Shown here in pieces: positions 25,656 through 35,230 of a stretch of 64,000 bases of DNA. Each line of letters starts with the position of its first letter. Within the stretch, counting starts at the first letter, position 1. Position numbers and translations under genes: made by a program. This DNA is from CAZDYI01 sp964509765 (GTDB lineage: Bacteria; Pseudomonadota; Gammaproteobacteria; Tethybacterales; Tethybacteraceae): contig CAZDYI010000011.1 in NCBI GenBank assembly GCA_964509765.1, positions 1 through 64,000 of the forward strand. Direction: 5' to 3'. The notes beneath the pieces were generated by a model. The model saw only the letters and a list, made by a program, of their open reading frames with translations. It was not told where the DNA came from and ran no database searches.

Positions 25656-28442
25656 ATGCCGGCCTCGGAAGGGGAGAGCAAGGCAGGTTACGGCGACACC
25701 CTGAACCTGCTTTCGACGCCGTTCCCGATGCGCGGGAACCTGGCGAAGCGGGAGCCGGAGATGCTCCGGCGCAACCGGGAGACCGACCTCTACGGCCGGA
25801 TCCGAAAGGCGGCCAAGGGCCGCCCGCGCTTCGAGCTCCACGACGGGCCGCCGTACGCAAACGGCGACATCCACCTCGGGCACGTGGTCAACAAGTGCCT
25901 CAAGGACTTCGTCGTCCGCTCGCGGTCGGCGCTGGGGTACGACGCACGCTACCGCCCCGGCTGGGACTGTCACGGCCTGCCGATCGAGCGCGAGCTCGAG
26001 AAGCTCGGCGTTCCCAAGGACGACCCGACGGAGTTCCGGCGCCGCTGCCGCGAGTTCGCCGCCGAGCAGATCGGCCGCCAGCGCGAGGGCTTCGAGCGCC
26101 TCGGGGTCCTCGGCGACTGGGAGAACCACTACCGGACGATGGAGCCCGCGACCGAGGCCGGGATCGTCCGCGCCCTGGGCGCGCTCGTGCGCACCGGGCT
26201 GGTCTACCGCGGCCTGCGGCCGGTGCTGCACTGCCCGGTGTGCGAGTCCTCGCTCGCCGAGGCCGAGATCGAGTACGAGGACCGGACCTCGACCGCGGTC
26301 GACGTCGCCTTCCCCGCGGACGAGAAGGCCGTTGCCGAGGCATTCGGCCTGGACTCCGCCGAAGGCGCCGCCGCGGTCATCTGGACGACCACGGTGTGGA
26401 CCCTGCCGGCGAACCGCGCGGTCGCCTTCAACCCGGAGATCGAGTACGCCGCGGTGCGCACGGAGCGCGGCCTGCTGCTCGTGGCAGCCGAACTCGTCGA
26501 CCCGTGCCTGGAGAGGTACGGGATCGAGGGCGAGACTTTCGCGACAGTTCCGGGAGAGAGGCTTTCCGGAATCTCCTGCCGCCACCCGTTCTATGACAGG
26601 GAGGCTCCGCTTCTGCCCGGGTCCCACGTGACGACTGAGGAGGGAACGGGGCTGGTGCACACCGCACCCGCGCACGGCGAGGACGACTTCGCGCACGGCG
26701 ACGCACGCGGGCTGGACGCGGAAAGCCCGGTCGACGAAAAGTGCAGGTTCCGCGACTCGCTCGAGCTTTTCGGCGGCAAGGAGATCTGGGAGGCGGTCCC
26801 GGACATCGTCAGGGTCATGGAGGAAAACGGGACCCTGCTTAGGTCGGGCGACCACGTGCACAGCTATCCGGTCTGCTGGCGGCACAAGGTGCCGGTGATC
26901 TACCGCACCAGCAGGCAGTGGTTCATGGCGATGGACGAGAAGGGAACCGGCGACAGGACACTGCGCGAGCGCGGCCTGGACGCGATAGAAAAAACCGAGT
27001 TCTACCCGGCCTGGGGCAGGCAGCGGATGGCGGCGATGGTCCAAAACAGGCCGGACTGGTGCCTGTCGCGCCAGCGGATGTGGAACTCGCCGGTCGCGCT
27101 GTTCGTCGACAGGGAAAGCGGCGAGCTCCACCCGCGCACCGACGAGCTCGTCGAGAAGGCCGCGGAGAAAATCGAAAAGGGCGGGATCGATGCCTGGTTC
27201 GCAAGCAGCGCGGAGGAGTTCCTCGGCGACGAGGCCGGCCGCTACGAGAAGGTCGCCGACACGCTGGACGTGTGGTTCGACTCAGGGGTGACGCACCGCA
27301 GCGTGATGGGCTGGAACGGGGGCGACAAGAACCGCCCCGACATCTACCTCGAGGGCTCGGACCAGCACCGCGGCTGGTTCATGTCTTCGCTGATGACCGC
27401 CTGCGCGCTCCACGGCGAGGCGCCGTGGCGGCAGATCCTCACCCACGGCTTCGTCGTCGGCGGCGACGGCCGCAAGATGAGCAAGTCCGCAGGCAACGCG
27501 CTGCGCCCGGAAAAGCTCCTAGGCAGTCACGGCGCGGACATACTCAGGCTTTGGGTCGCGTCGTCGGACTACAGCCACGAGATAAAGCTGTCCGAGGACA
27601 TCATCAAGACCGCCGTCGACAGCTACCGGCTGCTGCGCAACAGGATCCGCTTTTTGCTTGCGAACCTGTCCGACTTCGACCCGGAGCGCGACGCGCTCGT
27701 GACCGAGGACCTCGCTGAGCTCGACCGCTACATGCTCGTCGTGGCCGAAGGGTGCAGGAAGAGGGTGGCCGAGGCATACGAGGCGTACAACTTCCTAGGC
27801 GCGACGCAGACTGTCCACGCGCTGTGCAACCAGGACCTCGGGCGCTTCTACCTCGACGTGCTCAAGGACCGCCTGTACACCCTGCCGGCGGATTGCCGCG
27901 CGCGGCGGTCGGCCCAGACCGCCATGCACCGCATCGCAAGGCTCGTCCTGGTTTCGCTAGGGCCGACGCTGTCGTTCACGGCCGACGAGGCCTGGCAGGC
28001 GCTCACCGGCGACCCGGACGAAAGCGTCATGCTGCACGTTCTCGAGCCGGTTCCTCAGCCAGCCGACGCCGAGGCGCTTGAGAAGCGCTGGGAGTGCGTC
28101 CGCCGCTGGCGCGCGCGGGCGCAGAAGGCCGTTGACGAGGCGCGCGCCGCGGGGACCGTTGACTGTCCCGACGTCGAGCTGAAGGTCTCGCTTGCCGTTC
28201 CCGCCGACGACCATGCAGAGCTGTCGGCGCTGTCGGCTGCGGACCTCGCTGCGGTGCTGATCGTCTCCGAGGTCGAGCTTACAGAGGGCGACGGATCGGT
28301 AGAGGTCAGCAGGTCGTCGTTCGAAAAGTGCGAGAGGTGCTGGCGCCGGGCCGACGGAGTGGGAGCCGGCGGCGACAAGGGGATCTGCGAACGTTGCGAA
28401 CAGGCGATTGCGGGTTCCGCGGACGTCGGGCGGCAGGCGTAG
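25656..28442 (+). CDS. ileS: Isoleucyl-tRNA synthetase
   Basis: 928-residue class I aminoacyl-tRNA synthetase with the HIGH-type motif in PYANGDIHLGHVVNK near residue 70, the editing-domain core (VIWTTTVWTLPANRAV...TAPAHGEDDF), WFDSGVTH and the KMSKS motif GRKMSKSAGN at about 607. The C-terminal zinc ribbon CERCW...GICERCEQAI is typical of the bacterial IleS. It charges tRNA-Ile in the cytoplasm. It converges with gshB; the 164-base gap between the two stops contains only short GC-rich inverted repeats. Confidence 0.97.
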   Translation: MPASEGESKAGYGDTLNLLSTPFPMRGNLAKREPEMLRRNRETDLYGRIRKAAKGRPRFELHDGPPYANGDIHLGHVVNKCLKDFVVRSRSALGYDARYRPGWDCHGLPIERELEKLGVPKDDPTEFRRRCREFAAEQIGRQREGFERLGVLGDWENHYRTMEPATEAGIVRALGALVRTGLVYRGLRPVLHCPVCESSLAEAEIEYEDRTSTAVDVAFPADEKAVAEAFGLDSAEGAAAVIWTTTVWTLPANRAVAFNPEIEYAAVRTERGLLLVAAELVDPCLERYGIEGETFATVPGERLSGISCRHPFYDREAPLLPGSHVTTEEGTGLVHTAPAHGEDDFAHGDARGLDAESPVDEKCRFRDSLELFGGKEIWEAVPDIVRVMEENGTLLRSGDHVHSYPVCWRHKVPVIYRTSRQWFMAMDEKGTGDRTLRERGLDAIEKTEFYPAWGRQRMAAMVQNRPDWCLSRQRMWNSPVALFVDRESGELHPRTDELVEKAAEKIEKGGIDAWFASSAEEFLGDEAGRYEKVADTLDVWFDSGVTHRSVMGWNGGDKNRPDIYLEGSDQHRGWFMSSLMTACALHGEAPWRQILTHGFVVGGDGRKMSKSAGNALRPEKLLGSHGADILRLWVASSDYSHEIKLSEDIIKTAVDSYRLLRNRIRFLLANLSDFDPERDALVTEDLAELDRYMLVVAEGCRKRVAEAYEAYNFLGATQTVHALCNQDLGRFYLDVLKDRLYTLPADCRARRSAQTAMHRIARLVLVSLGPTLSFTADEAWQALTGDPDESVMLHVLEPVPQPADAEALEKRWECVRRWRARAQKAVDEARAAGTVDCPDVELKVSLAVPADDHAELSALSAADLAAVLIVSEVELTEGDGSVEVSRSSFEKCERCWRRADGVGAGGDKGICERCEQAIAGSADVGRQA

Positions 28443-28606
28443 ACCCGGCCGTCACTCTGCGCGCCTCGTTTCTCACGCCGGCGGCCAGGTTAGCGGGTCG
28501 CTCAGGAAGTTCTGCATCAAGGCCGGCATTGCCGGCAACCGCCAACCTGAACAGCCGCGTTTCAATGCGGCCTTAATCAGAAATCCTCCAGCCTTCCGGC
28601 TTGCTG

Positions 28607-29593
28607 CTAGCCGGCCTGCCTCTTGGACTTCGGCGTCTTCCCCCTGTAACTCGGCCTGCCCCGGACGAACGACTCCTTGATCACGTCGTCCGCCAGGGAA
28701 TGCCCGGTCTGGTCCCGCGCCGTGCGCAGGCCGGTGGGGCAGGTGATGTTGATCTCCGTGAGCTTGCCGCCGATGACGTCGATGCCCGCGAAGTAGATTC
28801 CTGCGGCGAGCAGGTCCTTGCCGATCGCCTCTGCTATGCGCCTTTCGTCCTCGCCGAGGTCCATCGCCTCCGGCCTGCCCCCCGCGATCATGTTGCCGAG
28901 GTGCGATCCCTCGGCGGGGACACGGTTGAGCATCGTCTTGTGCGGCCTTCCGCCTATGACAAACACGCGCCGGTCGCCGTCCTCGATCCCGGCGAGCCGC
29001 TCCTGGACGACGACGTGACCTCCGCCCTCGAGGAGCAGGGCGATCGCGACCCGGACGTTCGTGTCGCCCGGGCCGAACGAGAAAACGCCCTTGCCGCCCA
29101 TCTGCCCGACCGGCTTGACGACGCAACCGGACGGAAGCGCAGCCGCGAACTCCGCGAGGGCATCAGGATTGCTCCCGACCATCGTCTCCGGTGCCAGGTC
29201 GGGGCGGAAGAGCGAGTGGACCTTCTCGTCGAGGAACGCGACCGAGCGCGGGTCGTTGGCGACCCTTACGTCGTACTCCTTTGCGATCTCGAGCATGGCG
29301 CAGACGTTGCGGAAGCCCTCGTCGACCGGCGGCTCGAGCCGCAGCGCTATGCCGTCGAGCTCGGATGCGTGCGCCTCCCGGCGCTCGCCGAGCCTGCACC
29401 ACTTCCGGTCGTTTTCGCTCGGGATAACCTGCCGGCCGCTCAGGCGCAGGCCGAAGCTCCCGCAGGAGACGCCGCGGCGCATCACCGCGATCACCTCGTC
29501 GCCGCGCCGGTGGTGGGCGCGGATCAGCTCTACCGTGCTGTCGGTCGCCGCGTTGAGCCGCCCCGTCGGGTCCATGACGTATGCGACCCGCAT
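28607..29593 (-). CDS. gshB: Glutathione synthetase
   Basis: 328-residue ATP-grasp ligase. The N-terminal MRVAYVMDPTGRLNAATDST, NDPRSVAFLDEKVHSL and the ATP-binding lysine segment KPVGQMGGKGVF, then GGRPHKTMLNRVPAEGSHLGNM and IDVIGGKLTEINITCPTGLR, match the proteobacterial GshB. It joins gamma-glutamylcysteine and glycine. The start ATG lies 30 bases after the glycine-zipper gene, so the two probably share a transcript. The C-terminal tail RGRPSYRGKTPKSKRQAG is a basic extension. Confidence 0.93.
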   Translation of the reverse strand: MRVAYVMDPTGRLNAATDSTVELIRAHHRRGDEVIAVMRRGVSCGSFGLRLSGRQVIPSENDRKWCRLGERREAHASELDGIALRLEPPVDEGFRNVCAMLEIAKEYDVRVANDPRSVAFLDEKVHSLFRPDLAPETMVGSNPDALAEFAAALPSGCVVKPVGQMGGKGVFSFGPGDTNVRVAIALLLEGGGHVVVQERLAGIEDGDRRVFVIGGRPHKTMLNRVPAEGSHLGNMIAGGRPEAMDLGEDERRIAEAIGKDLLAAGIYFAGIDVIGGKLTEINITCPTGLRTARDQTGHSLADDVIKESFVRGRPSYRGKTPKSKRQAG

Positions 29594-29623
29594 GGCGGCG
29601 TTCCCAAGCCTTGCGGCCCGGGC

Positions 29624-30262
29624 TCAGAGCGTCCTGTCTTCGAGAACCTCGACGTTGACCAGGACCCCGACTGTGCGCTCGGGCTTGTACGGGAGCTCGC
29701 CGGTGAACTCCATCCCGTTGTAGTCGTAGGTCACCCGGTACTTGGTGATGACCTTCTTCGAGACGACGTTCTTGCCGCACTCGGACGCGAAGGTCTGCGG
29801 GCTGCGCGAGAGCTTGCCGGTCGCGAGCGCCGAGCCGAGCACCGCTCCCATCGCGGTCGCGGTTGTCTTTCCTGAGCCGTCGCCGACCTGGTTGCCGATG
29901 ATCCCGCCCGCGATCGCGCCGAGCAGCTCCTCGCCGCTGACGTAGCTGTCGCCCGTTGCGACCTTGCTGCCGATGATCGCCCCGAGCGCGGCCGCGGCGT
30001 CCTGTCCGGAGCCCTTGCCGAACTGCGCGCCGGCCACGCCTCCGAACGCCGCGCCGAGGATCGCGAGCGTCGGGTCGCTGCTCGCCGGCCGGCTGTACGC
30101 CGAGTGGCTGCAGCTCGCGGCGGGCGCGTAGAGCGTCTCGACGACGGGCTGGGTCGACAGGACTATGCCCGTGTCGATGTACTCTTCCGCGCCGGAAACA
30201 GTCAGCGGAATCAACGCGCAAAGCGCGACAGTTGAGGAGGTCAGGGCGGTTCTGATGTTCAT
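29624..30262 (-). CDS. Glycine-zipper envelope protein (SlyB/17-kDa antigen type)
   Basis: 212 residues. A hydrophobic N-terminal signal sequence (ALTSSTVALCALIPLTVSGAEE) is followed by a low-complexity linker and two glycine-zipper segments with G-x3-G spacing (ILGAAFGGVAGAQFG and IAGGIIGNQVGDGSG), as in outer-membrane 2TM glycine-zipper proteins. The C-terminal part (NVVSKKVITKYRVTYDYNG) resembles the extra beta domain seen in Rick_17kDa-type proteins. The signal lacks an obvious lipobox cysteine. Likely periplasmic or outer-membrane-associated; it is transcribed divergently from mraZ. Confidence 0.75.
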   Translation of the reverse strand: MNIRTALTSSTVALCALIPLTVSGAEEYIDTGIVLSTQPVVETLYAPAASCSHSAYSRPASSDPTLAILGAAFGGVAGAQFGKGSGQDAAAALGAIIGSKVATGDSYVSGEELLGAIAGGIIGNQVGDGSGKTTATAMGAVLGSALATGKLSRSPQTFASECGKNVVSKKVITKYRVTYDYNGMEFTGELPYKPERTVGVLVNVEVLEDRTL

Positions 30263-30331
30263 GGCGTCTCTGAGGATGGTTCACCTATATTATCAACTTA
30301 AGTGACAGGAATTTCAAGTGTTCGCCCCCAA

Positions 30332-30380
30332 GTGGGGGATTTTGTGGGAATTTGTGTTATGATAGTGTTCCATCGTGGGA
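30332..30380 (+). promoter_or_regulatory. mraZ promoter with MraZ-box-like GTGGG repeats
   Basis: GTGGGG (30332), GTGGGA (30344), GTGTTA (30354), GTGTTC (30365) and GTGGGA (30375) are spaced 10-12 bases apart. MraZ is known to bind about 10-bp-spaced TGGGN repeats upstream of its own gene. An extended -10, TG-T-TATGAT (TATGAT at 30358-30363), overlaps the array, so MraZ binding would block polymerase. The leader to the mraZ ATG is about 25 bases. Confidence 0.7.
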
Positions 30381-30393
30381 TAGAGTAAACAGG

Positions 30394-30849
30394 ATGTTCA
30401 GGGGGACCTACGCCGTCAAGCTCGACTCAAAGGGCCGGGCGGTGGTGCCGAGCCGCTTCCGCTCCGCGCTCGAGAGCGGCGGCCACGACAGCCTGGTGGT
30501 GACCGGCCATCCGGACGGCTACCTGCTGCTGATGCCCAGGGCGGGGTACGAGGCCCTCGAGCGCAAGGTGCGCAAGCTGCCCGACTCCGGCCGGCACGCG
30601 CTGTACTACAAGCAGACCCTGATCGGCCTAGCCGACGACTCGATCTCGTTCGACAAGGCCGGGCGCATCCCGCTCGGATCGGAGCTGCGCTCGCACGCGG
30701 GGATGGACGCGGACGTGTCCGTCGTCGGCATGCACGACCACATCAGGCTCTGGAGCAAGGAGCGCCTCGACGAGCTCCACTCGAGCTACAGGGACAACGG
30801 CGACGGCGGGACGAACGTCCCCGAGGGCTGGGATGGGTTCACGGTCTGA
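30394..30849 (+). CDS. mraZ: Transcriptional regulator MraZ
   Basis: 151 residues from the ATG at 30394, starting MFRGTYAVKLDSKGRAVVPSRF, with two AbrB-like MraZ half-domains; the second has DDSISFDKAGRIPLGSELRSHAG. The length matches the family. A 14-codon upstream extension to 30352 is rejected because it runs through the promoter. First gene of the dcw operon, and autorepressor through the repeats in its promoter by analogy with characterised MraZ. It overlaps rsmH by 17 bases. Confidence 0.93.
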   Translation: MFRGTYAVKLDSKGRAVVPSRFRSALESGGHDSLVVTGHPDGYLLLMPRAGYEALERKVRKLPDSGRHALYYKQTLIGLADDSISFDKAGRIPLGSELRSHAGMDADVSVVGMHDHIRLWSKERLDELHSSYRDNGDGGTNVPEGWDGFTV

Positions 30850-31705
30850 GCTCCACGTTCCGGTCATGCGGGACGAGGCCGTCTCCGCGCTCGTCTCCAA
30901 CACCAGCGGCATCTACCTTGATGCAACCTTCGGCGCCGGCGGCCACAGCCGGGCGATCCTAAATACCCTTTCCTCCTCAGGGCGCCTGATCGCCGCCGAC
31001 GCCGATCCTCTGGCCGAGAAGGAGGCGGCGCGGATTGAGGACCCGCGGCTGTCCTTCGTCCGCTCCAACTTCGCCGAGCTCGACTCGGTCCTTGAGCGCT
31101 GCGGCGCGGGCGAGGTCGACGGGGTCCTCATGGACCTCGGGATGTCGTCGGCCCAGGTCGGCGATCCGGAGCGCGGCTTCTCGTTTTCCCACCCCGGTCC
31201 GCTGGACATGCGCATGGACTCCTCCGCCGGCGCAACCCTGGCGGACCGGCTGCGGCGGGTGAGCAGGCGCGAGCTCGCGCGGGTCCTGCGCGAGTACGGG
31301 GAGGAGCGCCACGCCCGGGCAATCGCCGCGCGGATCGTCGAGCGCCGCGAGCGCGGCGCGCTGCGCACCACCGCCGACGTCGCCGCTGCCTGCGGCGGCG
31401 GCAGGGGCAGGAGGCACGCGGCAACCAGGGTGTTCCAGGCGCTGCGGATCTGGGTAAACGCCGAGCTCGACAGCCTCGCGAAGGGACTCGCCAAGGCCGC
31501 CGAGGCGCTCAGGCGCGGCGGCCGACTCGTGGTGATCAGCTTCCACTCGCTCGAGGACCGGATCGTCAAGCGCTTCATCACCCCGCCGGCCGGCGGGGAG
31601 GGCCCGCTGCGCAGGGAAGGGCGGGCGCTGCGCCCGTCGAAAGGGGAGGTCGCGGCCAACCGCCGCGCCCGCAGCGCGATCATGCGCGTCGCGGTAAAGG
31701 CGTGA
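30833..31705 (+). CDS. rsmH: 16S rRNA (cytosine(1402)-N(4))-methyltransferase
   Basis: 290 residues, a little shorter than usual. The SAM-binding segment YLDATFGAGGHSRAIL, the MDLGMSSAQVGDPERGFSF motif, MRMDSS and the C-terminal GGRLVVISFHSLEDRIVKRF are diagnostic of RsmH (MraW). It methylates C1402 of 16S rRNA. It overlaps mraZ by 17 bases and ftsL by 4. Confidence 0.95.
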   Translation: MGSRSELHVPVMRDEAVSALVSNTSGIYLDATFGAGGHSRAILNTLSSSGRLIAADADPLAEKEAARIEDPRLSFVRSNFAELDSVLERCGAGEVDGVLMDLGMSSAQVGDPERGFSFSHPGPLDMRMDSSAGATLADRLRRVSRRELARVLREYGEERHARAIAARIVERRERGALRTTADVAAACGGGRGRRHAATRVFQALRIWVNAELDSLAKGLAKAAEALRRGGRLVVISFHSLEDRIVKRFITPPAGGEGPLRREGRALRPSKGEVAANRRARSAIMRVAVKA

Positions 31706-32040
31706 GCGAAGGCGGCGGGAAGAGGTCCGACGCCGCGAAGGCGTGGGCGGTTCTCGCGCTCGCGCTCGCATGCTGCGTGGCCGCGGTGATCCTCATCGAG
31801 GTCCGCTTCAAGGCCCGCAAGCTCCAGGCGCGCCTCGACGAGGTCGAGCGGCTCAAGACCGACCTGCGCGAGCAGAACAGCCGCTACATGATCGAGCTCA
31901 CCTCGTTCTCGGACTACTCCGAGCTTTACCGCCGCGCGACGGACGAGCACGGCATGGCCTTCCCCGCCTACGAGGAGGGCTCGCTCGTCAACCTCGGGGC
32001 GGTCGCCGCCCTCCCGCGGCCGGAAGGGGAGCGGCGGTGA
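31702..32040 (+). CDS. ftsL: Cell division protein FtsL
   Basis: 112 residues from GTG. A short cytoplasmic N-terminus, one transmembrane helix (WAVLALALACCVAAVILI) and a heptad-like coiled coil (RKLQARLDEVERLKTDLREQNSRYMIE) give the FtsL bitopic layout. Sequence is poorly conserved in this family, so position between rsmH and ftsI carries weight. It forms the FtsQLB complex that activates septal synthesis. It overlaps both neighbours by 4 bases. Confidence 0.88.
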   Translation: MSEGGGKRSDAAKAWAVLALALACCVAAVILIEVRFKARKLQARLDEVERLKTDLREQNSRYMIELTSFSDYSELYRRATDEHGMAFPAYEEGSLVNLGAVAALPRPEGERR

Positions 32041-33794
32041 TCAAGCTCCGCGAGCGGCGCTCGGCCTGCGAGCCCTGGCGGGTGCGGCTGGTCGTCGCCG
32101 GCTGCCTGCTCGCGTTCGCCTCGCTGCTCGGCGGCGCGTCCTGGCGCACGCAGATGCAGGGCGACATGCTCGTGAGCGAATCCGAAAGCCGCTACATCGA
32201 CAGGGTGACCCTCAACGGCGAGAGGGGCGTGATCTGGGACCGCAACGGGCGGCCGCTCGCAATGAGCTCGGTCGTGTACTCCGCGAGCGTCAACCCGATC
32301 CTCTACCGGCGCTGGGCGGCCAGGGCCGGAAGCAAGCGCAGCGAGAAGGCCGCGGCGCTCATGGGCGAGTCGCTCGGGGTCGGGCGCGAGAGGATCGACG
32401 AGGTCCTCGGCCGCGACGAGGGCTTCGCGTACCTGCGCCACAACATGTCCAAGGAGCGGATGCTCGGCGTGGCCGGCCTCGGGCTGCCGCACCTGAGCTT
32501 CGAGAAGCGCTACCGCAGGTTCTACCCCTCCGCGCAGGAGGCCGCGCACGTCACGGGCTTCATCGACCGCGAGGGCATCGGCCGCGCCGGGGTCGAGGCC
32601 GCGTTCGACGGGACGCTCGCGCCGGTCGCGGGCGAGGGGCACGTCCTGCGCACGACCGCCGGAGACGTCCTCGAGCTGCTCGGCAAGACGCCGGCCGAGG
32701 ACGGCGAGCAGGTCGTGCTCACGATCGACTCGCGGCTGCAGTACTTCGCCTCGGTCGCGCTGTCGTGGACGCTCGACCGCCACGAGGCCGAGACCGCGTC
32801 GCTAGTGCTCATGGACGTGCGCACAGGCGACATCCTCGCGCTCGCGAACGTCCCGACCTTCAACCCGAACAGTATCGGCGAGGAGGTCTCGGTCCGGCGC
32901 AACCGCGCGGTCCAGGACCTGATCGAGCCCGGCTCGACGATGAAGCCGATCCTCGCCGCGGTCGCGGTCGAGCGCGGGGCGGTCGAGCCCGGAACCGTTC
33001 TCAAGACCGCGAGGCCGATCCGCTTCGGCAAGTACACGGTGCGCGACAAGAAGATCGACACCGACCTTACCGTCGCCGAGGTGATCATGCGCTCGTCGAA
33101 CGTCGGCGCGGTGCGCATCTCCGAGCTCCTCGAGGACGCCGCGATGTGGGAGGGCTACTCGCGGTTCGGCTTCGGCGGCGGCGAGCTGCTCGGCCTGCCC
33201 GGCGAGCAGGCCGGCCTGCTGCGCGCCCACGAGAGCTGGCGCCCGGTCGAGAAGGCGACGATGACCTACGGCTACGGCCTTTCGGCCAACCTGCTCCAGG
33301 TCGCGCGCGCGTACGCAGCGCTCGGCAACGGCGGGATGCTTCCATCGCCGGGGCTCATGCACGGCGAGGAGCGCCCCGCGCCCGTCCGGGCGGTTTCCGC
33401 GGGCACGGCGCGCACGCTCATCGGCATGCTCGAGAACGTTGTCTCGACCAAGGGCACAGCTCCGAAGGCGGCGATACCCGGCTACCGGGTGGCGGGCAAG
33501 ACCGGCACGACCAACAGGCGGCTCGAGGGCGCGAAGGGCTACGACAGCGAGGCCTACCAGTCGCTGTTCGTCGGGATGGCTCCTGCGTCCGCGCCGAGGT
33601 TCGTCTGCGCGGTGCTCGTCGACAACCCGAAGGCCAACGGCTACTACGGCGGAACCGTGGCCGCGCCGGTGTTCTCCAAGGTCATGGAGCTCGCGCTGCT
33701 GATGTACGGCGTCCCGCCCGACGAGGGTGCGGGCGAGGGCGGGGACGGGACGGTCGTCGCGAGCGCCGGCGGAGCCGCGGCGGGAGGCGGCTGA
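32037..33794 (+). CDS. ftsI: Septal peptidoglycan transpeptidase FtsI (PBP3)
   Basis: 585 residues from the GTG overlapping the ftsL stop; the open frame further upstream lies within ftsL and is not used. One N-terminal membrane helix (LVVAGCLLAFASLLGGASW), a PBP dimerisation domain (GERGVIWDRNGRPLAMS; FYPSAQEAAHVTGF) and a transpeptidase domain with S300 in GSTMKP, the SSN motif RSSNVG and KTGTTNRR. It cross-links septal peptidoglycan with FtsW. The C-terminal tail is Gly/Ala-rich. It overlaps murE by 1 base. Confidence 0.95.
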   Translation: MIKLRERRSACEPWRVRLVVAGCLLAFASLLGGASWRTQMQGDMLVSESESRYIDRVTLNGERGVIWDRNGRPLAMSSVVYSASVNPILYRRWAARAGSKRSEKAAALMGESLGVGRERIDEVLGRDEGFAYLRHNMSKERMLGVAGLGLPHLSFEKRYRRFYPSAQEAAHVTGFIDREGIGRAGVEAAFDGTLAPVAGEGHVLRTTAGDVLELLGKTPAEDGEQVVLTIDSRLQYFASVALSWTLDRHEAETASLVLMDVRTGDILALANVPTFNPNSIGEEVSVRRNRAVQDLIEPGSTMKPILAAVAVERGAVEPGTVLKTARPIRFGKYTVRDKKIDTDLTVAEVIMRSSNVGAVRISELLEDAAMWEGYSRFGFGGGELLGLPGEQAGLLRAHESWRPVEKATMTYGYGLSANLLQVARAYAALGNGGMLPSPGLMHGEERPAPVRAVSAGTARTLIGMLENVVSTKGTAPKAAIPGYRVAGKTGTTNRRLEGAKGYDSEAYQSLFVGMAPASAPRFVCAVLVDNPKANGYYGGTVAAPVFSKVMELALLMYGVPPDEGAGEGGDGTVVASAGGAAAGGG

Positions 33795-35230
33795 TGGACT
33801 CTGCGGCGGACTTCCTGGAGCCGTACTCAAGGCAGGGCGCTGCCCTGGCCGACGACTCAAGGCTCGTCGGAAAGGGCGACGTATTCGTCGCGCGGCGCGG
33901 CGGGACACATGACGGCTTCGACCACGTCGAGGAGGCGATCGCCAAGGGCGCCGGCGGAGTCCTGCACGAGGAGGACTCGTCCTGGAACGAGAAGTGGAGC
34001 GTCCCCCACTGCGGCGTCGCGGGCCTGTCCGCGAACATCGGCGCGATCGCCGCGCGGTACTTCGGCTCGCCGAGCGAGGGGATGACGGTCGTCGCGGTGA
34101 CCGGGACCAAGGGCAAGTCGTCGACGTCCTACTGGTGCGCGCAGCTGCTCGGCTCGAAGGGCCCCTGTGGATACGTCGGCACGATCGGCAAGGGAGTCAC
34201 CGGCGGGAAGCTGGCCAACACCGGGATCACCACTCCGAGCGCGGCCGAGCTGCAGGCCGAGCTCGCGCGGTTCGCCGGGGCCGGATGCGGGCATGCCGTG
34301 CTCGAGGCCTCCTCGCACGGCCTGGAGCAGGGCAGGCTCCTCGGCGTCGCATGCGACGTCGCGGTGTTCACCAACCTCGGCGTCGACCACCTCGACTACC
34401 ACGACACGCCGGGCGAGTACCTCAGGGCCAAGGCGAGGCTGTTCGAGATTCCCGGCCTGCGCTGCGCCGTGATCAACGCGGACGACACGGCATCCAAGGA
34501 GGTCGTTGCGTCGACGACCGCAGGCGAAGTGACCCGGGTCGGACAGGGCGACGCGGCCGACCTGCGCTGGTCGCTGCTGCGCGATGAGGGCAAGGCGGCG
34601 AAAGCGCGGCTCGAGTCCGACGGAAGGGCCATGGAGTGCGCGCTGCCCGCGCCGGGCGCGCACAACGCGTCGAACCTCGCGCTAGCCGCGGCCGCGGCGA
34701 TGAAGGCCGGCATGGCCTGGGACGAAATCGAGGCGGCCGCGGGCAGCCTCAGGAGCCTGCCCGGCAGGATGGAGCGCGTCAAGGGCGGCGACGTCGCGGC
34801 CTACGTCGACTTCGCGCACACCCCCGAGGCGCTCGAGGCGGCGCTTGTCTCGCTCGCCGAGGAGCACCCGGGCTCGCGGATCACCTGCGTCTTCGGCTGC
34901 GGCGGCAACCGCGACCGGTCCAAGCGCCCTCTGATGGGCGAGGTCGCTGCGCGGCTCGCCGACCGGGTGATCGTCACCTCGGACAACCCCCGCGACGAGG
35001 ACCCCGCGGACATCGCGGCCGAGGTCGCGGAGGGCGCGGGCGGAAGCGCCGAGACCGTTCTCGACCGCGCGAAGGCGCTCGCCGCGGCCGTGCGCGAGGC
35101 GGAGGCCGGCGACGTCGTTCTCGCCGCCGGCAAGGGCGACGAGACCGAGACCGTCGGTAAGGGCGGCAGCGCCGTCCCGTTCTCCGACGCGAAGGAGCTG
35201 CGCAAGGCGATCGGCGGGAGGGGAAAGTGA
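33794..35230 (+). CDS. murE: UDP-MurNAc-L-Ala-D-Glu:meso-DAP ligase
   Basis: 478 residues from the ATG overlapping the ftsI stop (TGATG). Mur-ligase ATP loop VTGTKGKSSTSYW, central GVDHLDYHDT and the DNPR motif (VIVTSDNPRDEDP) that selects meso-diaminopimelate, so the organism has a DAP-type wall. The third step of stem-peptide assembly. It overlaps murF by 4 bases. Confidence 0.95.
   Translation: MDSAADFLEPYSRQGAALADDSRLVGKGDVFVARRGGTHDGFDHVEEAIAKGAGGVLHEEDSSWNEKWSVPHCGVAGLSANIGAIAARYFGSPSEGMTVVAVTGTKGKSSTSYWCAQLLGSKGPCGYVGTIGKGVTGGKLANTGITTPSAAELQAELARFAGAGCGHAVLEASSHGLEQGRLLGVACDVAVFTNLGVDHLDYHDTPGEYLRAKARLFEIPGLRCAVINADDTASKEVVASTTAGEVTRVGQGDAADLRWSLLRDEGKAAKARLESDGRAMECALPAPGAHNASNLALAAAAAMKAGMAWDEIEAAAGSLRSLPGRMERVKGGDVAAYVDFAHTPEALEAALVSLAEEHPGSRITCVFGCGGNRDRSKRPLMGEVAARLADRVIVTSDNPRDEDPADIAAEVAEGAGGSAETVLDRAKALAAAVREAEAGDVVLAAGKGDETETVGKGGSAVPFSDAKELRKAIGGRGK

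Noticed and set aside
28443..28606. Possible small gene or RNA between ileS and gshB
   Set aside because: Only short GC inverted repeats typical of a convergent terminator region; no consistent coding signal.
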